Below, piece after piece: positions 10,072 to 19,065 of a DNA stretch of 64,000 nucleotides. Source of the stretch: ZYF759 sp046297455 (GTDB taxonomy: Bacteria; Pseudomonadota; Alphaproteobacteria; Rhizobiales; Rhizobiaceae); NCBI GenBank assembly GCA_046297455.1, contig JBKBIT010000001.1, forward strand, positions 124,001-188,000, in the 5' to 3' direction. The first letter of the stretch is position 1, and the number at the start of each line of letters is the position of its first letter. The notes under the pieces were generated by a model. That model ran no database searches. It saw only the letters and a program-made list of their open reading frames with translations, and was not told the origin of the DNA. A program made the translations under genes and the position numbers.

Positions 10072-11154
10072 ATGAGGGGATTTCCGGTGACACAACGACA
10101 TGGGTCCGCGCTCAGGGTGCTGGGCACGAAATTGCTGGCCACGGCCTGCATCATCGGTGGCGTGCATGGCGCCGCCGCGGCCGATCTGGTCGTCTCAAAC
10201 TGGGATGGCTACATGGCGCCGGATATTGCCGACGCGTTCAAGGCGGCGACCGGACTGGACGTCGAGATCGTCAATCACGCGACCAACGAGGAGATCATGG
10301 GCAAGCTGATGGCTTCCCAGGGCCGCGGCTACGACGTCGTCTTCGTGTCCTCGCCTTTTGCCGAGGTGCTCAACGGACAGGGTCTTGCCGAGCCCATCGA
10401 CCGCGACGCGGTGCCCAATCTGGCCAACCTCTATCCGGAGGCCAACACGCTGGCCTACGATCCTGGCAACACCTTCTCCGTACCATACGCTTGGGGTACG
10501 ACGGGGCTGTGCTACCGTTCCGATCTGGTCGAAGGTACGCCGACGAGCTGGAACGACCTTCTCCAGCCAGCCGCTTCGCTCAGCGGCAAGACCACGATGC
10601 TGGCAACCGACCGCTGGCTCATGGCAGCCGGCGCGCTTGCCAAAGGCTACTCTGTCAATGAGACCGACCCGGCCAAGCTCGACGAGATCAAGACGTTGCT
10701 GATCGATGCGAAGCGCACCCTGCTCGCATATGACGACACCACCTTCTATTCGAAACTGGTCTCCGGCGAGGCTTGGCTCGTCCATGCCTGGGACGGTTGG
10801 TGCAACTACGCCATCGCCGAGAACGAGGACGTCCGCTTTGTCGTGCCGGACGAGGGTTCCGATCTGTGGATCGATACGATGGTGGTGCTCAAGAATTCCC
10901 AGAACCGCGATGCGGCGATGCAGTTCATCAACTTCATCCTGGATGCCGAAAACCATGCCTGGGCGGCCGAGAACATCCTCTACAAGGTGCCCAACAAGGT
11001 GGGAATGGAGGGCCTCGATCCCTCTTTGGCCGAACAGTTTCCGAATATGGGCATGACGCCGATCGAACTCACCCAATACGAGCTTCTGCGTGATCTTGGG
11101 CCGGCGCAGCCTGCCTATTCGCGGATCGTCAGCGAGATCAAGGCCGCCAACTAG
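10072..11154 (+). CDS. ABC transporter substrate-binding protein, spermidine/putrescine (PotD) type
   Basis: A 360-aa periplasmic protein with a signal peptide ending near GAAAA (about residue 36) and the PotD-like opening DLVVSNWDGYMAPDIADAFKAATG. It delivers its ligand to the two permeases encoded next. A GTG at 10087 with GAGGGGA upstream is an alternative start that would shorten the leader by five residues. It is the first gene of the rightward arm. The PotD family binds polyamines, but members also bind opines and other amines, so the ligand is open. Confidence 0.88.
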   Translation: MRGFPVTQRHGSALRVLGTKLLATACIIGGVHGAAAADLVVSNWDGYMAPDIADAFKAATGLDVEIVNHATNEEIMGKLMASQGRGYDVVFVSSPFAEVLNGQGLAEPIDRDAVPNLANLYPEANTLAYDPGNTFSVPYAWGTTGLCYRSDLVEGTPTSWNDLLQPAASLSGKTTMLATDRWLMAAGALAKGYSVNETDPAKLDEIKTLLIDAKRTLLAYDDTTFYSKLVSGEAWLVHAWDGWCNYAIAENEDVRFVVPDEGSDLWIDTMVVLKNSQNRDAAMQFINFILDAENHAWAAENILYKVPNKVGMEGLDPSLAEQFPNMGMTPIELTQYELLRDLGPAQPAYSRIVSEIKAAN

Positions 11155-11264
11155 GTGGCCGAGGAGCGTTTGCGCAGGTCCCTGTTGCTGACGTTGTGCG
11201 GTCCCGTGATCCGGGGCCGCACCGAACTCCGGTCCCCCGTCCGTTCCGCATTCGAAGCCCGATA

Positions 11265-12131
11265 ATGTCGCACCCCATCAGCAGACCCAACCTCATCGCG
11301 GCGCCCGCCATGATGTGGCTGCTCGTCTTCATGGTGGGGCCGTGCCTGCTGATCCTCAGTTTTGCCTTCTTCGAGCGCGGCATCTGGGGCGGCGTCGTCT
11401 ACAACTTCACGCTCGATAATTTTGCCCGGGTGGCCGATCCGCTCTATGCGCGGATATTCCTCACCTCGGCACGGATTGCAGGGCTGGCGACGCTTATCGC
11501 CATCCTGATCGCCTATCCGGCGGCCTATGCGATCAGCCGCGCGCCACGCCGCGCGCAGCCGCTGCTTTTGTTTTTCGCGGTCCTGCCGTTCTGGTCGAAT
11601 TACCTGATCCGTACCTATGCCTGGATCGTCCTGCTCAACCGCGAGGGCCTGATCAACAATCTCCTGCGACAGCTCGGCTATGGCGGCGAGCCGTTCTCGA
11701 TGCTCTACTCCGAAGGGGCGGTGATCGTCGGGCTGGTCTACAACTACCTGCCCTTCGTTATCCTGGCGATCTATTCCTCCCTGTCGCGTCTAAATCCCGA
11801 ATACGTCGAAGCCTCGCGCGATCTGGGCGCCGGTCCGGTCGCGACCTTCCTGCGTGTCACGCTGCCGCTGACCGTGCCTGGCATCGCCGCCGGCGGCGTG
11901 TTCGTGTTCGTTCTGTCGATCGGCAATTTCGTTACCCCCGCGCTGCTTGGCGGGGGGCGGTTCCAGATGATCGGCAATGTCGTCTACGATCAGTTCCTGA
12001 CCGCCAATGACTGGCCGTTCGGGGCCGCCCTTGGCATGGTCTTGATCTCCATCATGGTGCTCCTTCTGATGCTGCAGGCGCGCCTCGCCGAGCGCGCCAG
12101 CGGCCAGCGAAGCGGGGAGGGGCCGCAGTGA
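11265..12131 (+). CDS. ABC transporter permease (PotB type)
   Basis: A 288-aa inner-membrane permease with about six helices and the EAA loop (EASRDLGAGPVATFLRVTLPLTVPG) that contacts the ATPase. The ATG at 11265 (MSHPISRPNLIAAPAMMW) is chosen because the first helix begins shortly after; a GTG at 11196 would add 23 non-hydrophobic residues. It forms the translocation pore with the downstream PotC-type permease, whose GTG start overlaps this stop. Confidence 0.88.
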   Translation: MSHPISRPNLIAAPAMMWLLVFMVGPCLLILSFAFFERGIWGGVVYNFTLDNFARVADPLYARIFLTSARIAGLATLIAILIAYPAAYAISRAPRRAQPLLLFFAVLPFWSNYLIRTYAWIVLLNREGLINNLLRQLGYGGEPFSMLYSEGAVIVGLVYNYLPFVILAIYSSLSRLNPEYVEASRDLGAGPVATFLRVTLPLTVPGIAAGGVFVFVLSIGNFVTPALLGGGRFQMIGNVVYDQFLTANDWPFGAALGMVLISIMVLLLMLQARLAERASGQRSGEGPQ

Positions 12132-12907
12132 AGCACTCGCCCGTCCCCGGCCGCCTGATATTGATCGCGGTTTTCGGTTTCCTCTATCTCCCGATCGCGG
12201 TGCTTGTGCTGTTGTCGTTCAACCGCGCTGGCCTGCCCACGACATGGACCGGATTTTCCACCCACTGGTATGGCGAGCTGTTCAATAACCGGGACATTCT
12301 TCGGGCCGCCTCGAATACACTTGTCGTGGCTGTCTTCGCCACGCTCCTCGCCACGGTGCTCGGCACGCTGCTGGCAATCGGCATGGAGGCGCGCCGCCGC
12401 AAGGGCAGCGCCCTGGAGGCACTGGCCTTCGCCCCGATGGTGATTCCCGACATCGTGCTGGCGGTGGCGCTTCTGTCCTTCTTTTCCCAACTCGGCGCCA
12501 CGCTGGGCCTGCACACGATCATCATCAGTCACGTCATCTTCGATCTGGCATTCGTTTGCGCCATCGTTCGTGCGCGGCTGAAGAATTTCGACTACTCGAT
12601 CGTGGAGGCCTCGCGCGATCTCGGCGCGTCGGCGTGGACGACTTTCTGGCGCGTCATGTTCCCGGTGCTTGCGCCGGCGATTGTGGCCGGCGCGCTGCTT
12701 GCCTTCACACTCTCCGTCGACGAATTCATCATCGCCTTCTTCACTGCCGGCGCGGGACGGTCGTCGATCACACTGCCGATCCAGATCTACTCCATGATCC
12801 GGTTCGGCATCACGCCCGAGATCAATGCGCTGGCCACGCTGGTCATGGGCGTCAGCGCCACGGCGCTGCTTCTTTCCCACTGGCTCAACAAAGATCAGTT
12901 CCGATGA
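12128..12907 (+). CDS. ABC transporter permease (PotC type)
   Basis: A 259-aa permease with six predicted helices and the EAA motif EASRDLGASAWTTFWRVMFPVLAPA. Starting with GTG and overlapping the upstream stop by GTGA, it also overlaps the ATPase start by ATGA, so three transport genes are coupled. Second pore subunit of the PotD-type importer. Confidence 0.88.
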   Translation: MKHSPVPGRLILIAVFGFLYLPIAVLVLLSFNRAGLPTTWTGFSTHWYGELFNNRDILRAASNTLVVAVFATLLATVLGTLLAIGMEARRRKGSALEALAFAPMVIPDIVLAVALLSFFSQLGATLGLHTIIISHVIFDLAFVCAIVRARLKNFDYSIVEASRDLGASAWTTFWRVMFPVLAPAIVAGALLAFTLSVDEFIIAFFTAGAGRSSITLPIQIYSMIRFGITPEINALATLVMGVSATALLLSHWLNKDQFR

Positions 12908-13974
12908 CGGTTTCCTCTGCCGCGCATGACCCGATCCTCAGGATCGAAGGTCTCGCCAAGTCCTTTGGCCCGGTCGTCGCGGTCGACGACGTGTCGCTCG
13001 ACATACATCGCAACGAATTCTTCGCGCTGCTGGGGCCGTCGGGCTGCGGCAAGACCACGCTGCTGCGCATGCTGGCTGGCTTCGAGGCGCCGACGCGCGG
13101 GGGTATCCTGCTGGAGGGCGTCGACATCGCGCCCTTGCCACCGGAGCGCAGGCCGCTCAACCTGATGTTCCAGTCCTACGCCCTGTTCCCCCATATGACG
13201 GTTCGCAAGAACCTGGCCTATGGGCTGGAGATGGAAAAGCTGTCTTCGGTGGAGATCGACCGTCGGGTCAGGGACATCATGGACGTCACCGATCTGGGGG
13301 CGCTGGCAGATCGCAAGCCGGACCAGTTGTCGGGAGGCCAGAAACAGCGTGTCGCGCTGGCACGCGCACTCGTCAAGCGGCCGAAGGTGCTGTTGCTCGA
13401 CGAACCGCTTGGCGCGCTGGACAAGAAGCTGCGCGAACGCATGCAGCTCGAACTCAAGCGCCTTCAGCACGAGGTCGGCATCACCTTTATCATCGTCACC
13501 CACGACCAGGAGGAGGCGCTGGTCATGGCCGATCGCATGGCCATCCTCCAGGACGGCAAGCTGCTGCAATGCGGGACTCCGGAAGAGGTCTACGAACAGC
13601 CCGCCAACCGTTTCGTGGCAAGCTTCATCGGCGTGATGAACTTCATCGACGGCACTGTTAGCGAGGCCGGCAGGTTCGAGGCGCCTGGACTGACGCTCGG
13701 CCTGCCATCGGTGCTGGCCGCCGGCGGCGCCGGTCCCGCCAAGCTGGCGATCCGGCCTGAAAATACGCAGCTCGGCAGCAGCGGTGAGGGTCTCGACGGC
13801 ACGGTGGCCGACATCGCCTATCACGGGCTGGTGCGCGTGCTGCACGTGAAGACGCCCGCTGCGGAACAGCCACTGCAGGTGCGCGTGACGGCCGGCGACG
13901 GGCGGTCCCATACCGTAGGCGATCGCGTGACACTTGCCATCGATCCGGCAAGAAGCCTCATTTTCAGGGATTGA
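12904..13974 (+). CDS. ABC transporter ATPase (PotA type)
   Basis: A 356-aa ATPase. It shows Walker A (GPSGCGKTT), the Q loop (FQSYALFPHMTV), the signature LSGGQKQRVALARAL, Walker B (LLLDEPLGALD) and the H loop (VTHDQEEAL), then a C-terminal TOBE-type regulatory domain (KLAIRPENTQLG). The ATG at 12904 overlaps the permease stop. It powers the importer and is followed after 18 bp by the glycosyltransferase gene, so transport and metabolism genes share a transcript. Confidence 0.9.
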   Translation: MTVSSAAHDPILRIEGLAKSFGPVVAVDDVSLDIHRNEFFALLGPSGCGKTTLLRMLAGFEAPTRGGILLEGVDIAPLPPERRPLNLMFQSYALFPHMTVRKNLAYGLEMEKLSSVEIDRRVRDIMDVTDLGALADRKPDQLSGGQKQRVALARALVKRPKVLLLDEPLGALDKKLRERMQLELKRLQHEVGITFIIVTHDQEEALVMADRMAILQDGKLLQCGTPEEVYEQPANRFVASFIGVMNFIDGTVSEAGRFEAPGLTLGLPSVLAAGGAGPAKLAIRPENTQLGSSGEGLDGTVADIAYHGLVRVLHVKTPAAEQPLQVRVTAGDGRSHTVGDRVTLAIDPARSLIFRD

Positions 13975-13992
13975 GAAGAAAGGGAGAGCCCC

Positions 13993-15288
13993 ATGACCAA
14001 GAAGACAATCGCATTCTTTCCGGAGGCCGCGTTCGGGCCGGCGCTCAACTCTGTCGGTATCGCACAGGCCGTCGAGGCGCTGGGCCACAAGGCCGTCTTC
14101 CTCTCCGATCCCGGCTTCATCTCGGTTTATGAGGGGTACGGCTTCGAGGCCCATCCGGTGAACCTGTCCGAACCGATGCCGCCCGAACAGATGGCCAAGT
14201 TCTGGGAGGACTTCATCAACGGCCACATCCCCAATTTCCGCAAGAGCCCCTACGAGCAGATCGACAACTATGTGAAGGACTGCTGGACGGCGATCGTCGA
14301 TACCGCTAAATGGGCGCAGAAGGACCTTCCGGGTGTGCTCGACACGATCAAGCCGGACATGATCTGCGTCGACAATGTCATCCTGTTCCCGGCGATCAAG
14401 CAGTACGGTACGCCGTGGGTGCGCATCATCTCGTGCTCGGAAAACGAGATCGAGGACCCGAAGATCCCGCCGCATCTGTCAGGCTGCGGGGCGACCGATT
14501 TTGCCTGCCACGAGGCCTATCGCGCCCGCTTCAACGAGATGATCAAGCCGATCCACGACGACTTCAACGCCTTCCTTGCCTCGACCGGCGAGGCGGCTTA
14601 TCCGCTGGGAGAGTTCTTCGAGTCCTCGCCTTACATGAACCTGCTGCTCTATCCCGAGCCGGTGAAGTTCGAGCGCGAGCACCCGCTCGATCCGTCCCGG
14701 TTCCAGTATCTGGAAGGCTGCGTGCGCAAGGAAGCGCCCTACGAGGTGCCAACCTTCGCCGCCAATAACGACAAGCCGCTGATCTACGTCTCATTCGGCT
14801 CGCTCGGGGCCGGTGACACCGACCTGCTCAAGCGCATCATCGCCTCGATCGGCAAGATGCCCTATCGCGCGCTGGTCAATGTCGGCGACTACAAGGACAG
14901 CTATGGCGACCTGCCGGGCAATGTCGTCATCGACAGCTGGTTCCCGCAGCCCTCCGTCATCCCCCAGGTAGACGCCGTTATCCACCACGGTGGGAACAAC
15001 TCCTTCACCGAGTGCCTCTATTTCGGCAAGCCGGCGATCATCATGCCCTATGTATGGGACGGCCACGACAATGCGACCCGTGTCGACGAAACCGGCCACG
15101 GCTTCAAGATGCCGCGCTACGACTGGACCGACGCCGACCTTGCCGCCAAGCTCGAAGCCTGCCTCACCGATCCGGCGATGAAGGCCAGGCTGGAAGCGAC
15201 CTCCGCCCATATGCAGGCCCGCAACGGGCCGAAGAAGGCAGCTGGGATCCTGGACGAGCTGGTCCGAACAGGTGCCTATCGTGGCTGA
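13993..15288 (+). CDS. GT1-fold (UGT/MGT-like) glycosyltransferase, paralogue 2
   Basis: A 431-aa protein closely related to the product of 7621-8922: both share FFPEAxxGxALNxVGIAQ-type starts, VDNVILFPAI / LDNVVMFPAI, SFGSLGA, IDSWFPQPSV / IDSWYPQPSV and the donor motif IHHGGNNSFTECLYFGKPAIIMPY. The segment equivalent to the catalytic-His motif GHVNP reads GPALN. AGAAAGGGAG lies just upstream of the ATG. Its place between the transporter ATPase and the cupin genes ties it to metabolism of the imported compound; it could glycosylate an alcohol or amine intermediate, act in reverse, or have another role. Confidence 0.82.
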   Translation: MTKKTIAFFPEAAFGPALNSVGIAQAVEALGHKAVFLSDPGFISVYEGYGFEAHPVNLSEPMPPEQMAKFWEDFINGHIPNFRKSPYEQIDNYVKDCWTAIVDTAKWAQKDLPGVLDTIKPDMICVDNVILFPAIKQYGTPWVRIISCSENEIEDPKIPPHLSGCGATDFACHEAYRARFNEMIKPIHDDFNAFLASTGEAAYPLGEFFESSPYMNLLLYPEPVKFEREHPLDPSRFQYLEGCVRKEAPYEVPTFAANNDKPLIYVSFGSLGAGDTDLLKRIIASIGKMPYRALVNVGDYKDSYGDLPGNVVIDSWFPQPSVIPQVDAVIHHGGNNSFTECLYFGKPAIIMPYVWDGHDNATRVDETGHGFKMPRYDWTDADLAAKLEACLTDPAMKARLEATSAHMQARNGPKKAAGILDELVRTGAYRG

Positions 15289-15643
15289 CACGCTCGCATC
15301 CTCGGCGCCGCATATCCATGGCGCCACCACCTTTGGCGATCTCGTCGACTGGGGCTACCAGCCCGACAGTATCGAGGGCCGATCGCACTCGTCCGGACGT
15401 CTCCTTCACAAGGGTCCGGACAATCGACCCGAGACCGGCATCTGGGTCTGCACGCCCGGGCGCTGGCGGCTGTCGATCCCGCGCGACGAATTCTGCCACT
15501 TCGTCGCCGGACGCGCCGTCTACCGCTCGGATGAAGGCGAGGTGATCGAAGTCGAGGCGGGCACGGCGGTGATGTTCCCCGCCGGCTGGACGGGCGAATG
15601 CACGGTCATCGAGACCATGCGCAACATCTATATGCTGGCCTGA
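15281..15643 (+). CDS. small cupin (cupin_3/DUF861, EutQ-like), paralogue 1
   Basis: A 120-aa single-domain cupin. The core IWVCTPGRWRLSIPRDEFCHFVAGRAVY and AGTAVMFPAGWTGECTVIET matches the DUF861/EutQ-like group, whose members act as small metal enzymes or chaperones of amine and alcohol metabolism. The GTG at 15281 overlaps the upstream stop by 8 bases; a GTG at 15272 is also possible. The next gene encodes a second copy of the same fold. Function is not assignable from sequence alone. Confidence 0.72.
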   Translation: MADTLASSAPHIHGATTFGDLVDWGYQPDSIEGRSHSSGRLLHKGPDNRPETGIWVCTPGRWRLSIPRDEFCHFVAGRAVYRSDEGEVIEVEAGTAVMFPAGWTGECTVIETMRNIYMLA

Positions 15644-15670
15644 ACGCCGGCGCCAACGAGGAAAGACGAC

Positions 15671-16018
15671 ATGACCGCAACACCGCTGATGCGCAAGCCG
15701 CTGGAGCAGACGGAACTCAAGGATTGGGGCGTGATCCCGACCATGATCGAGGGCGAGAGCCGCACCTCGGGCCTTGTGATCCACAAGGGGCCGGGCGGCC
15801 AGTCCGAATGCGGCCTGTGGGTCTGCACGCCCGGCAAGTGGAACTGCCACGTCACCAGCGACGAGTTCTGCCACTTCCTCGAGGGGCGCTGCACCTATGT
15901 GCATGAATCGGGCGAGGTGATCGAGATCACGCCGGACACGGCCGCCTTCTTCCCGAAGGACTGGAAGGGCGTGTGCACCGTCCACGAGACGGTGAAGAAG
16001 GTCTACATGATCCGCTGA
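15671..16018 (+). CDS. small cupin (cupin_3/DUF861, EutQ-like), paralogue 2
   Basis: A 115-aa cupin sharing LxxWG, RxSGxLxHKGP, WVCTPGxW, DEFCHFxxGR and FPxxWxGxCTVxET with the product just upstream. GAGGAAAGACGAC precedes the ATG. Two adjacent divergent copies suggest a heterodimer or two successive steps. It is followed by a 174-bp gap with no convincing gene before the ALDH gene. Confidence 0.75.
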   Translation: MTATPLMRKPLEQTELKDWGVIPTMIEGESRTSGLVIHKGPGGQSECGLWVCTPGKWNCHVTSDEFCHFLEGRCTYVHESGEVIEITPDTAAFFPKDWKGVCTVHETVKKVYMIR

Positions 16019-16192
16019 GGGTTGGGCCGTCGACAATGAAGGGTCCGGTTGATGCCGCATCCCGGCGCAGGGCCGCGCTCGAAAGGGCCGGCCTCGTCGC
16101 GCTCCGTGCAATGATGGACAGCCGGACGCCGGCTGGTTCACCCACCAGCCCTTTGCGCCTGCGGCCGAAGGGCAGAAAAGGTCAGTTACAGC

Positions 16193-17704
16193 ATGAAAGC
16201 CCCCATACTCGACCGTCCCTTACTGTTTGCGGGCGGTGACTTCCGCGATGCTTCGGGCAAGGTCAACGACGTCATCGACCCGGCGACGCTGGCGCGCGTC
16301 GGTGTCTTCGCCGAGACGACGCCGGACGAGATCGAGGCCGCGCTCGATGCTATCAACGTCGCGCAGAAGGCGTGGGCGAAGCTCGACGCCAAGACCCGCG
16401 CCACCATCCTCCACCGTGTCGCCAGCCGCATCGAGGCGACCGACATGCGCCGCTGCGCCGAGACGATGTCGCGCGAGATGGGCAAGCCCTATCCGGAAGC
16501 GATCGGCGAGGTGGCGAACTGCGCGGGCGCCTTCCGCTATTTCGCCGAGATGGCGCGCGACGACGCCGGCAAGGTGGCGGGCACCACGCAGGCCGGCTCG
16601 TTCCAGTATGCCCGCTACGAGCCGCTCGGCGTTTCCGTCCACGTCATGCCTTTCAACTTCCCGGTGCTGCTGATGTGCTGGACCGTTGCCGCCTCGCTCG
16701 CGGCGGGCAATGGCTGCGTCATCAAGCCGGCCCCGGCAACGACGCTGTCGACCCTCATCTTCATGGAAGTGTTCGCGGACCTGCCGGAAGGCCTCGTCGC
16801 CTGCCTGCCCGGTGGCGCGGAGGTCGGACAGCGGCTGATCCAGTCCCCCCGCACCCATGCGGTGGCCTTCACCGGTTCGGTGCCGGCGGGCCGTGCGGTC
16901 GCGGTCGCCGCAGCGGGTGAGATGAAGCCGGCGGTCATCGAGGCTGGCGGGTCCGATCCCATGATCGTTGCCGAGAGTGCACCGCTCGACATCGCGGCGG
17001 CCGGCGCCGTCACCGCCGCGTTCCACATGTCCGGCCAGGTCTGCACCTCGGCCGAGCGCTTCTTCGTGGTCGACGCCGTCCACGACGCCTTCGTCGAAAA
17101 ATTCGTCGCCGAGACCCGGAGGCTGAGGATCGGCAACGGCCTGTCCAAGGCGGAGATCGGGCCACTTGTGTCGAAGGCGGCGCGCGACAAGGTCATACGC
17201 CTGGTCGACGACGCGAGGGCCAAGGGGGCCATTGTCGTCGCCGGCGGCAGGATACCGCCCGAGCATGCGGTGGGCTGGTTCTACGAACCGACTATCCTGA
17301 CCGGCTGCACGCCGGACATGGCGATCATGCGCGAGGAGTGTTTTGGCCCGGTCGCCGCCATCATGCGGGTGCGCGATTTCGACGAGGCGATCGAGCGGGC
17401 GAATGACAGCGAGTTCGGTCTCGGTGCCTCGGTCTTCACGACGTCGTTGGAAGAGGCGCACGAGGCCGTCGACAGGCTCGAGGCGGGCATGGTGTGGATC
17501 AACAACCCGATGATCGACAATGACGCGCTGCCCTTCGGTGGCTGGAAGAAATCGGGCATTGGACGCGAGTTGTCGCGCCTGGGTCTCGACACCTTCCGCC
17601 GCTCCAAGATGGTCATCATCGACCACAAGCCGGTCCGGCACGAGTGGTGGTATCCCTATCCGGACGAATGGTTCTACGAAGAGGGCGGGCGCAGCCACGT
17701 GTAA
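16193..17704 (+). CDS. aldehyde dehydrogenase family protein with atypical EAGGSDP motif
   Basis: A 503-aa ALDH-fold enzyme. The catalytic Cys lies in SGQVCTSAERFF and the Rossmann loop in FTGSVPAGRAV. The segment that normally reads ELGGKSP is EAGGSDP, a variant seen in succinate-semialdehyde-type and related branches; the general-base Glu is kept. The C-terminus has an extra HEWWYPYPDEWFYEEGGRSHV-like tail rich in aromatic residues. It is co-directional with the glycosyltransferase and cupin genes, and is the second ALDH of the two-arm cluster, only distantly similar to the one at 6129-7604. Confidence 0.87.
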   Translation: MKAPILDRPLLFAGGDFRDASGKVNDVIDPATLARVGVFAETTPDEIEAALDAINVAQKAWAKLDAKTRATILHRVASRIEATDMRRCAETMSREMGKPYPEAIGEVANCAGAFRYFAEMARDDAGKVAGTTQAGSFQYARYEPLGVSVHVMPFNFPVLLMCWTVAASLAAGNGCVIKPAPATTLSTLIFMEVFADLPEGLVACLPGGAEVGQRLIQSPRTHAVAFTGSVPAGRAVAVAAAGEMKPAVIEAGGSDPMIVAESAPLDIAAAGAVTAAFHMSGQVCTSAERFFVVDAVHDAFVEKFVAETRRLRIGNGLSKAEIGPLVSKAARDKVIRLVDDARAKGAIVVAGGRIPPEHAVGWFYEPTILTGCTPDMAIMREECFGPVAAIMRVRDFDEAIERANDSEFGLGASVFTTSLEEAHEAVDRLEAGMVWINNPMIDNDALPFGGWKKSGIGRELSRLGLDTFRRSKMVIIDHKPVRHEWWYPYPDEWFYEEGGRSHV

Positions 17705-17754
17705 GTCCGTCGCCGACCGTCTCCCCAAACCTCCAGCAGGACAGGAAACCAACC

Positions 17755-18945
17755 GTGATCATTACCCTTCTTGGCGGCGCCGGCATGATGGGAGCCGGCA
17801 TCGTGCGCGACCTCGTCTCTGATCGCGCCATCATCGACATCGAGACAATCCGCGTCTGTGACGCAGCTCCCGATCGCATGGCGGCACTGGCGCGCGAACT
17901 GGGCGACCCCCGCATCGAACTGGCCGATTTCGACGCGACTGACCCGGCATCGCTGCGGGCAGCCATTGGCGGCGCGGATATTTGCATCAACTGCGTGCCG
18001 ACGCTGCTGGGCTTCCAGATGGACATCTTCGAGGCCGCGCTTGCCGAGAAGGTCGCCTATGTCGATCTCGGCGGTCTGGGCACCTACACGGTAAAGCAGC
18101 TTGCCGAGCACGAGCGTTTCCGGGCTGCCGGCGTCGCCGCCGTCATCGGCGCTGGCGCGGATCCGGGGATGTCGAACGTCATCTGCCGCGCGGTGGCCGA
18201 CGAGCTCGACGAGATCGAGTCGATCCGCCTCTACTGGGCGGCCGAATTGGTCGGTCCAGAGAACCCGGTACTCGTGCCGCCCTACAGCGTGTCTACGGTG
18301 CTTGCCGAATACGCGCATGAAAGCACGCAGTTCTACGATGGCAAGCACGTCACCTGTCCGCCGATGAGCGGGCGCGAGGTTCTCGACCTGCCGGAACCGT
18401 GGGGACGCTGCGAGTTCATGCACTCGCCCCATTCCGAGCAGCTCACCGTCCCGCTCGCCGACGGCATCCGCGACAAGGGCATCCGCGAGTTCTCATGGAA
18501 GCTGCACCTGCCGCACCGCGAACACGAGGCCTGGGTGGGGCTCGTCAAGGCCGGTTTCGGCGATTTCGACGAGCCCGTCGAGATCGGCGGCGTCAAGGTG
18601 CGGCCGCTCGACGTGCTGAACAAGGTGATCGCGCGCAACATGGCCAGGAATGCCGACCGCATCCCCGAGCAGGAAAGCCACGAGATCCACTTCGCCATCG
18701 GCAAGGGGCGCAAGGGCGGTCGTGACAGGACAATCACCGTCGAGGTCGTGGTCAAGCCGGACCCGCTCTATGGCTCCTATGTCGACGCCTGCACCTCGAT
18801 GAACGGCTCGATCGCCGCACAGCTGATCCTCGCCAACCCGCTCAAGCCCGGAGTCTGGGCGCCTGAATCCTATTTCGATGTGCCGTCCTATTTCGCCGAG
18901 CTGCGCAAGCGGAAGTTCGTCATCTCGATGCGGGAAGGAGACTGA
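17755..18945 (+). CDS. saccharopine dehydrogenase-like NAD(P) oxidoreductase
   Basis: A 396-aa enzyme with an N-terminal Rossmann motif (LLGGAGMMGAGIVRDL) and the family's CINCVPTLLGFQM and GAGADPGMSNVI segments. The GTG at 17755 with AGGA eight bases upstream is the natural start. The superfamily covers saccharopine, lysine-6-, homospermidine and carboxynorspermidine dehydrogenases, which form or break a C-N bond between an amine and a carbonyl by reduction of an imine. With a polyamine-type importer upstream, imine reduction or oxidative cleavage of an N-alkyl amino acid is a fair guess. It is the last gene of the arm. Confidence 0.83.
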   Translation: MIITLLGGAGMMGAGIVRDLVSDRAIIDIETIRVCDAAPDRMAALARELGDPRIELADFDATDPASLRAAIGGADICINCVPTLLGFQMDIFEAALAEKVAYVDLGGLGTYTVKQLAEHERFRAAGVAAVIGAGADPGMSNVICRAVADELDEIESIRLYWAAELVGPENPVLVPPYSVSTVLAEYAHESTQFYDGKHVTCPPMSGREVLDLPEPWGRCEFMHSPHSEQLTVPLADGIRDKGIREFSWKLHLPHREHEAWVGLVKAGFGDFDEPVEIGGVKVRPLDVLNKVIARNMARNADRIPEQESHEIHFAIGKGRKGGRDRTITVEVVVKPDPLYGSYVDACTSMNGSIAAQLILANPLKPGVWAPESYFDVPSYFAELRKRKFVISMREGD

Positions 18946-18958
18946 ACTGGCGGCGTGA

Positions 18959-18978
18959 CGCCAATATTCCATTTGGCG
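18959..18978 (+). terminator. weak hairpin after the saccharopine-dehydrogenase-like gene
   Basis: Arms CGCCAA (18959-18964) and TTGGCG (18973-18978) with an eight-base loop, 14 bases after the stop. There is no strong U-tract, so termination is only suggested. Confidence 0.35.
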
Positions 18979-19011
18979 CTTCCACCCGCGATCCGTGTTG
19001 TGCGTCTCAAC

Positions 19012-19027
19012 TGATTGACGTACATCA
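19012..19027. promoter_or_regulatory. LacI-family operator candidate 1
   Basis: TGATTGACGTACATCA, a partial palindrome centred on CG, 38 bp before the LacI-family gene start. It agrees with the 20125-20140 site at 13 of 16 positions. A CG centre is typical of LacI-family operators. Its position predicts autorepression. Confidence 0.62.
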
Positions 19028-19065
19028 CACGGATTCGTTACCCTGGCGCAGGAGGAACAGGTCTC

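Noticed and set aside
12895..14475. Long minus-strand open frame opposite potA and the glycosyltransferase gene
   Set aside because: It is the antisense shadow of strongly recognisable genes in GC-rich DNA; its protein is rich in His, Arg, Asp and Gly and matches no family.
16019..16192. Possible small gene in the 174-bp gap before the second ALDH gene (frame from about 16036)
   Set aside because: Arg/Ala-rich, no ribosome site of note, runs into the ALDH start; no supportable product.
16220..17752. 510-aa minus-strand open frame opposite the second ALDH gene
   Set aside because: The plus strand has a full ALDH with catalytic motifs; the antisense frame has no domain and typical shadow composition.
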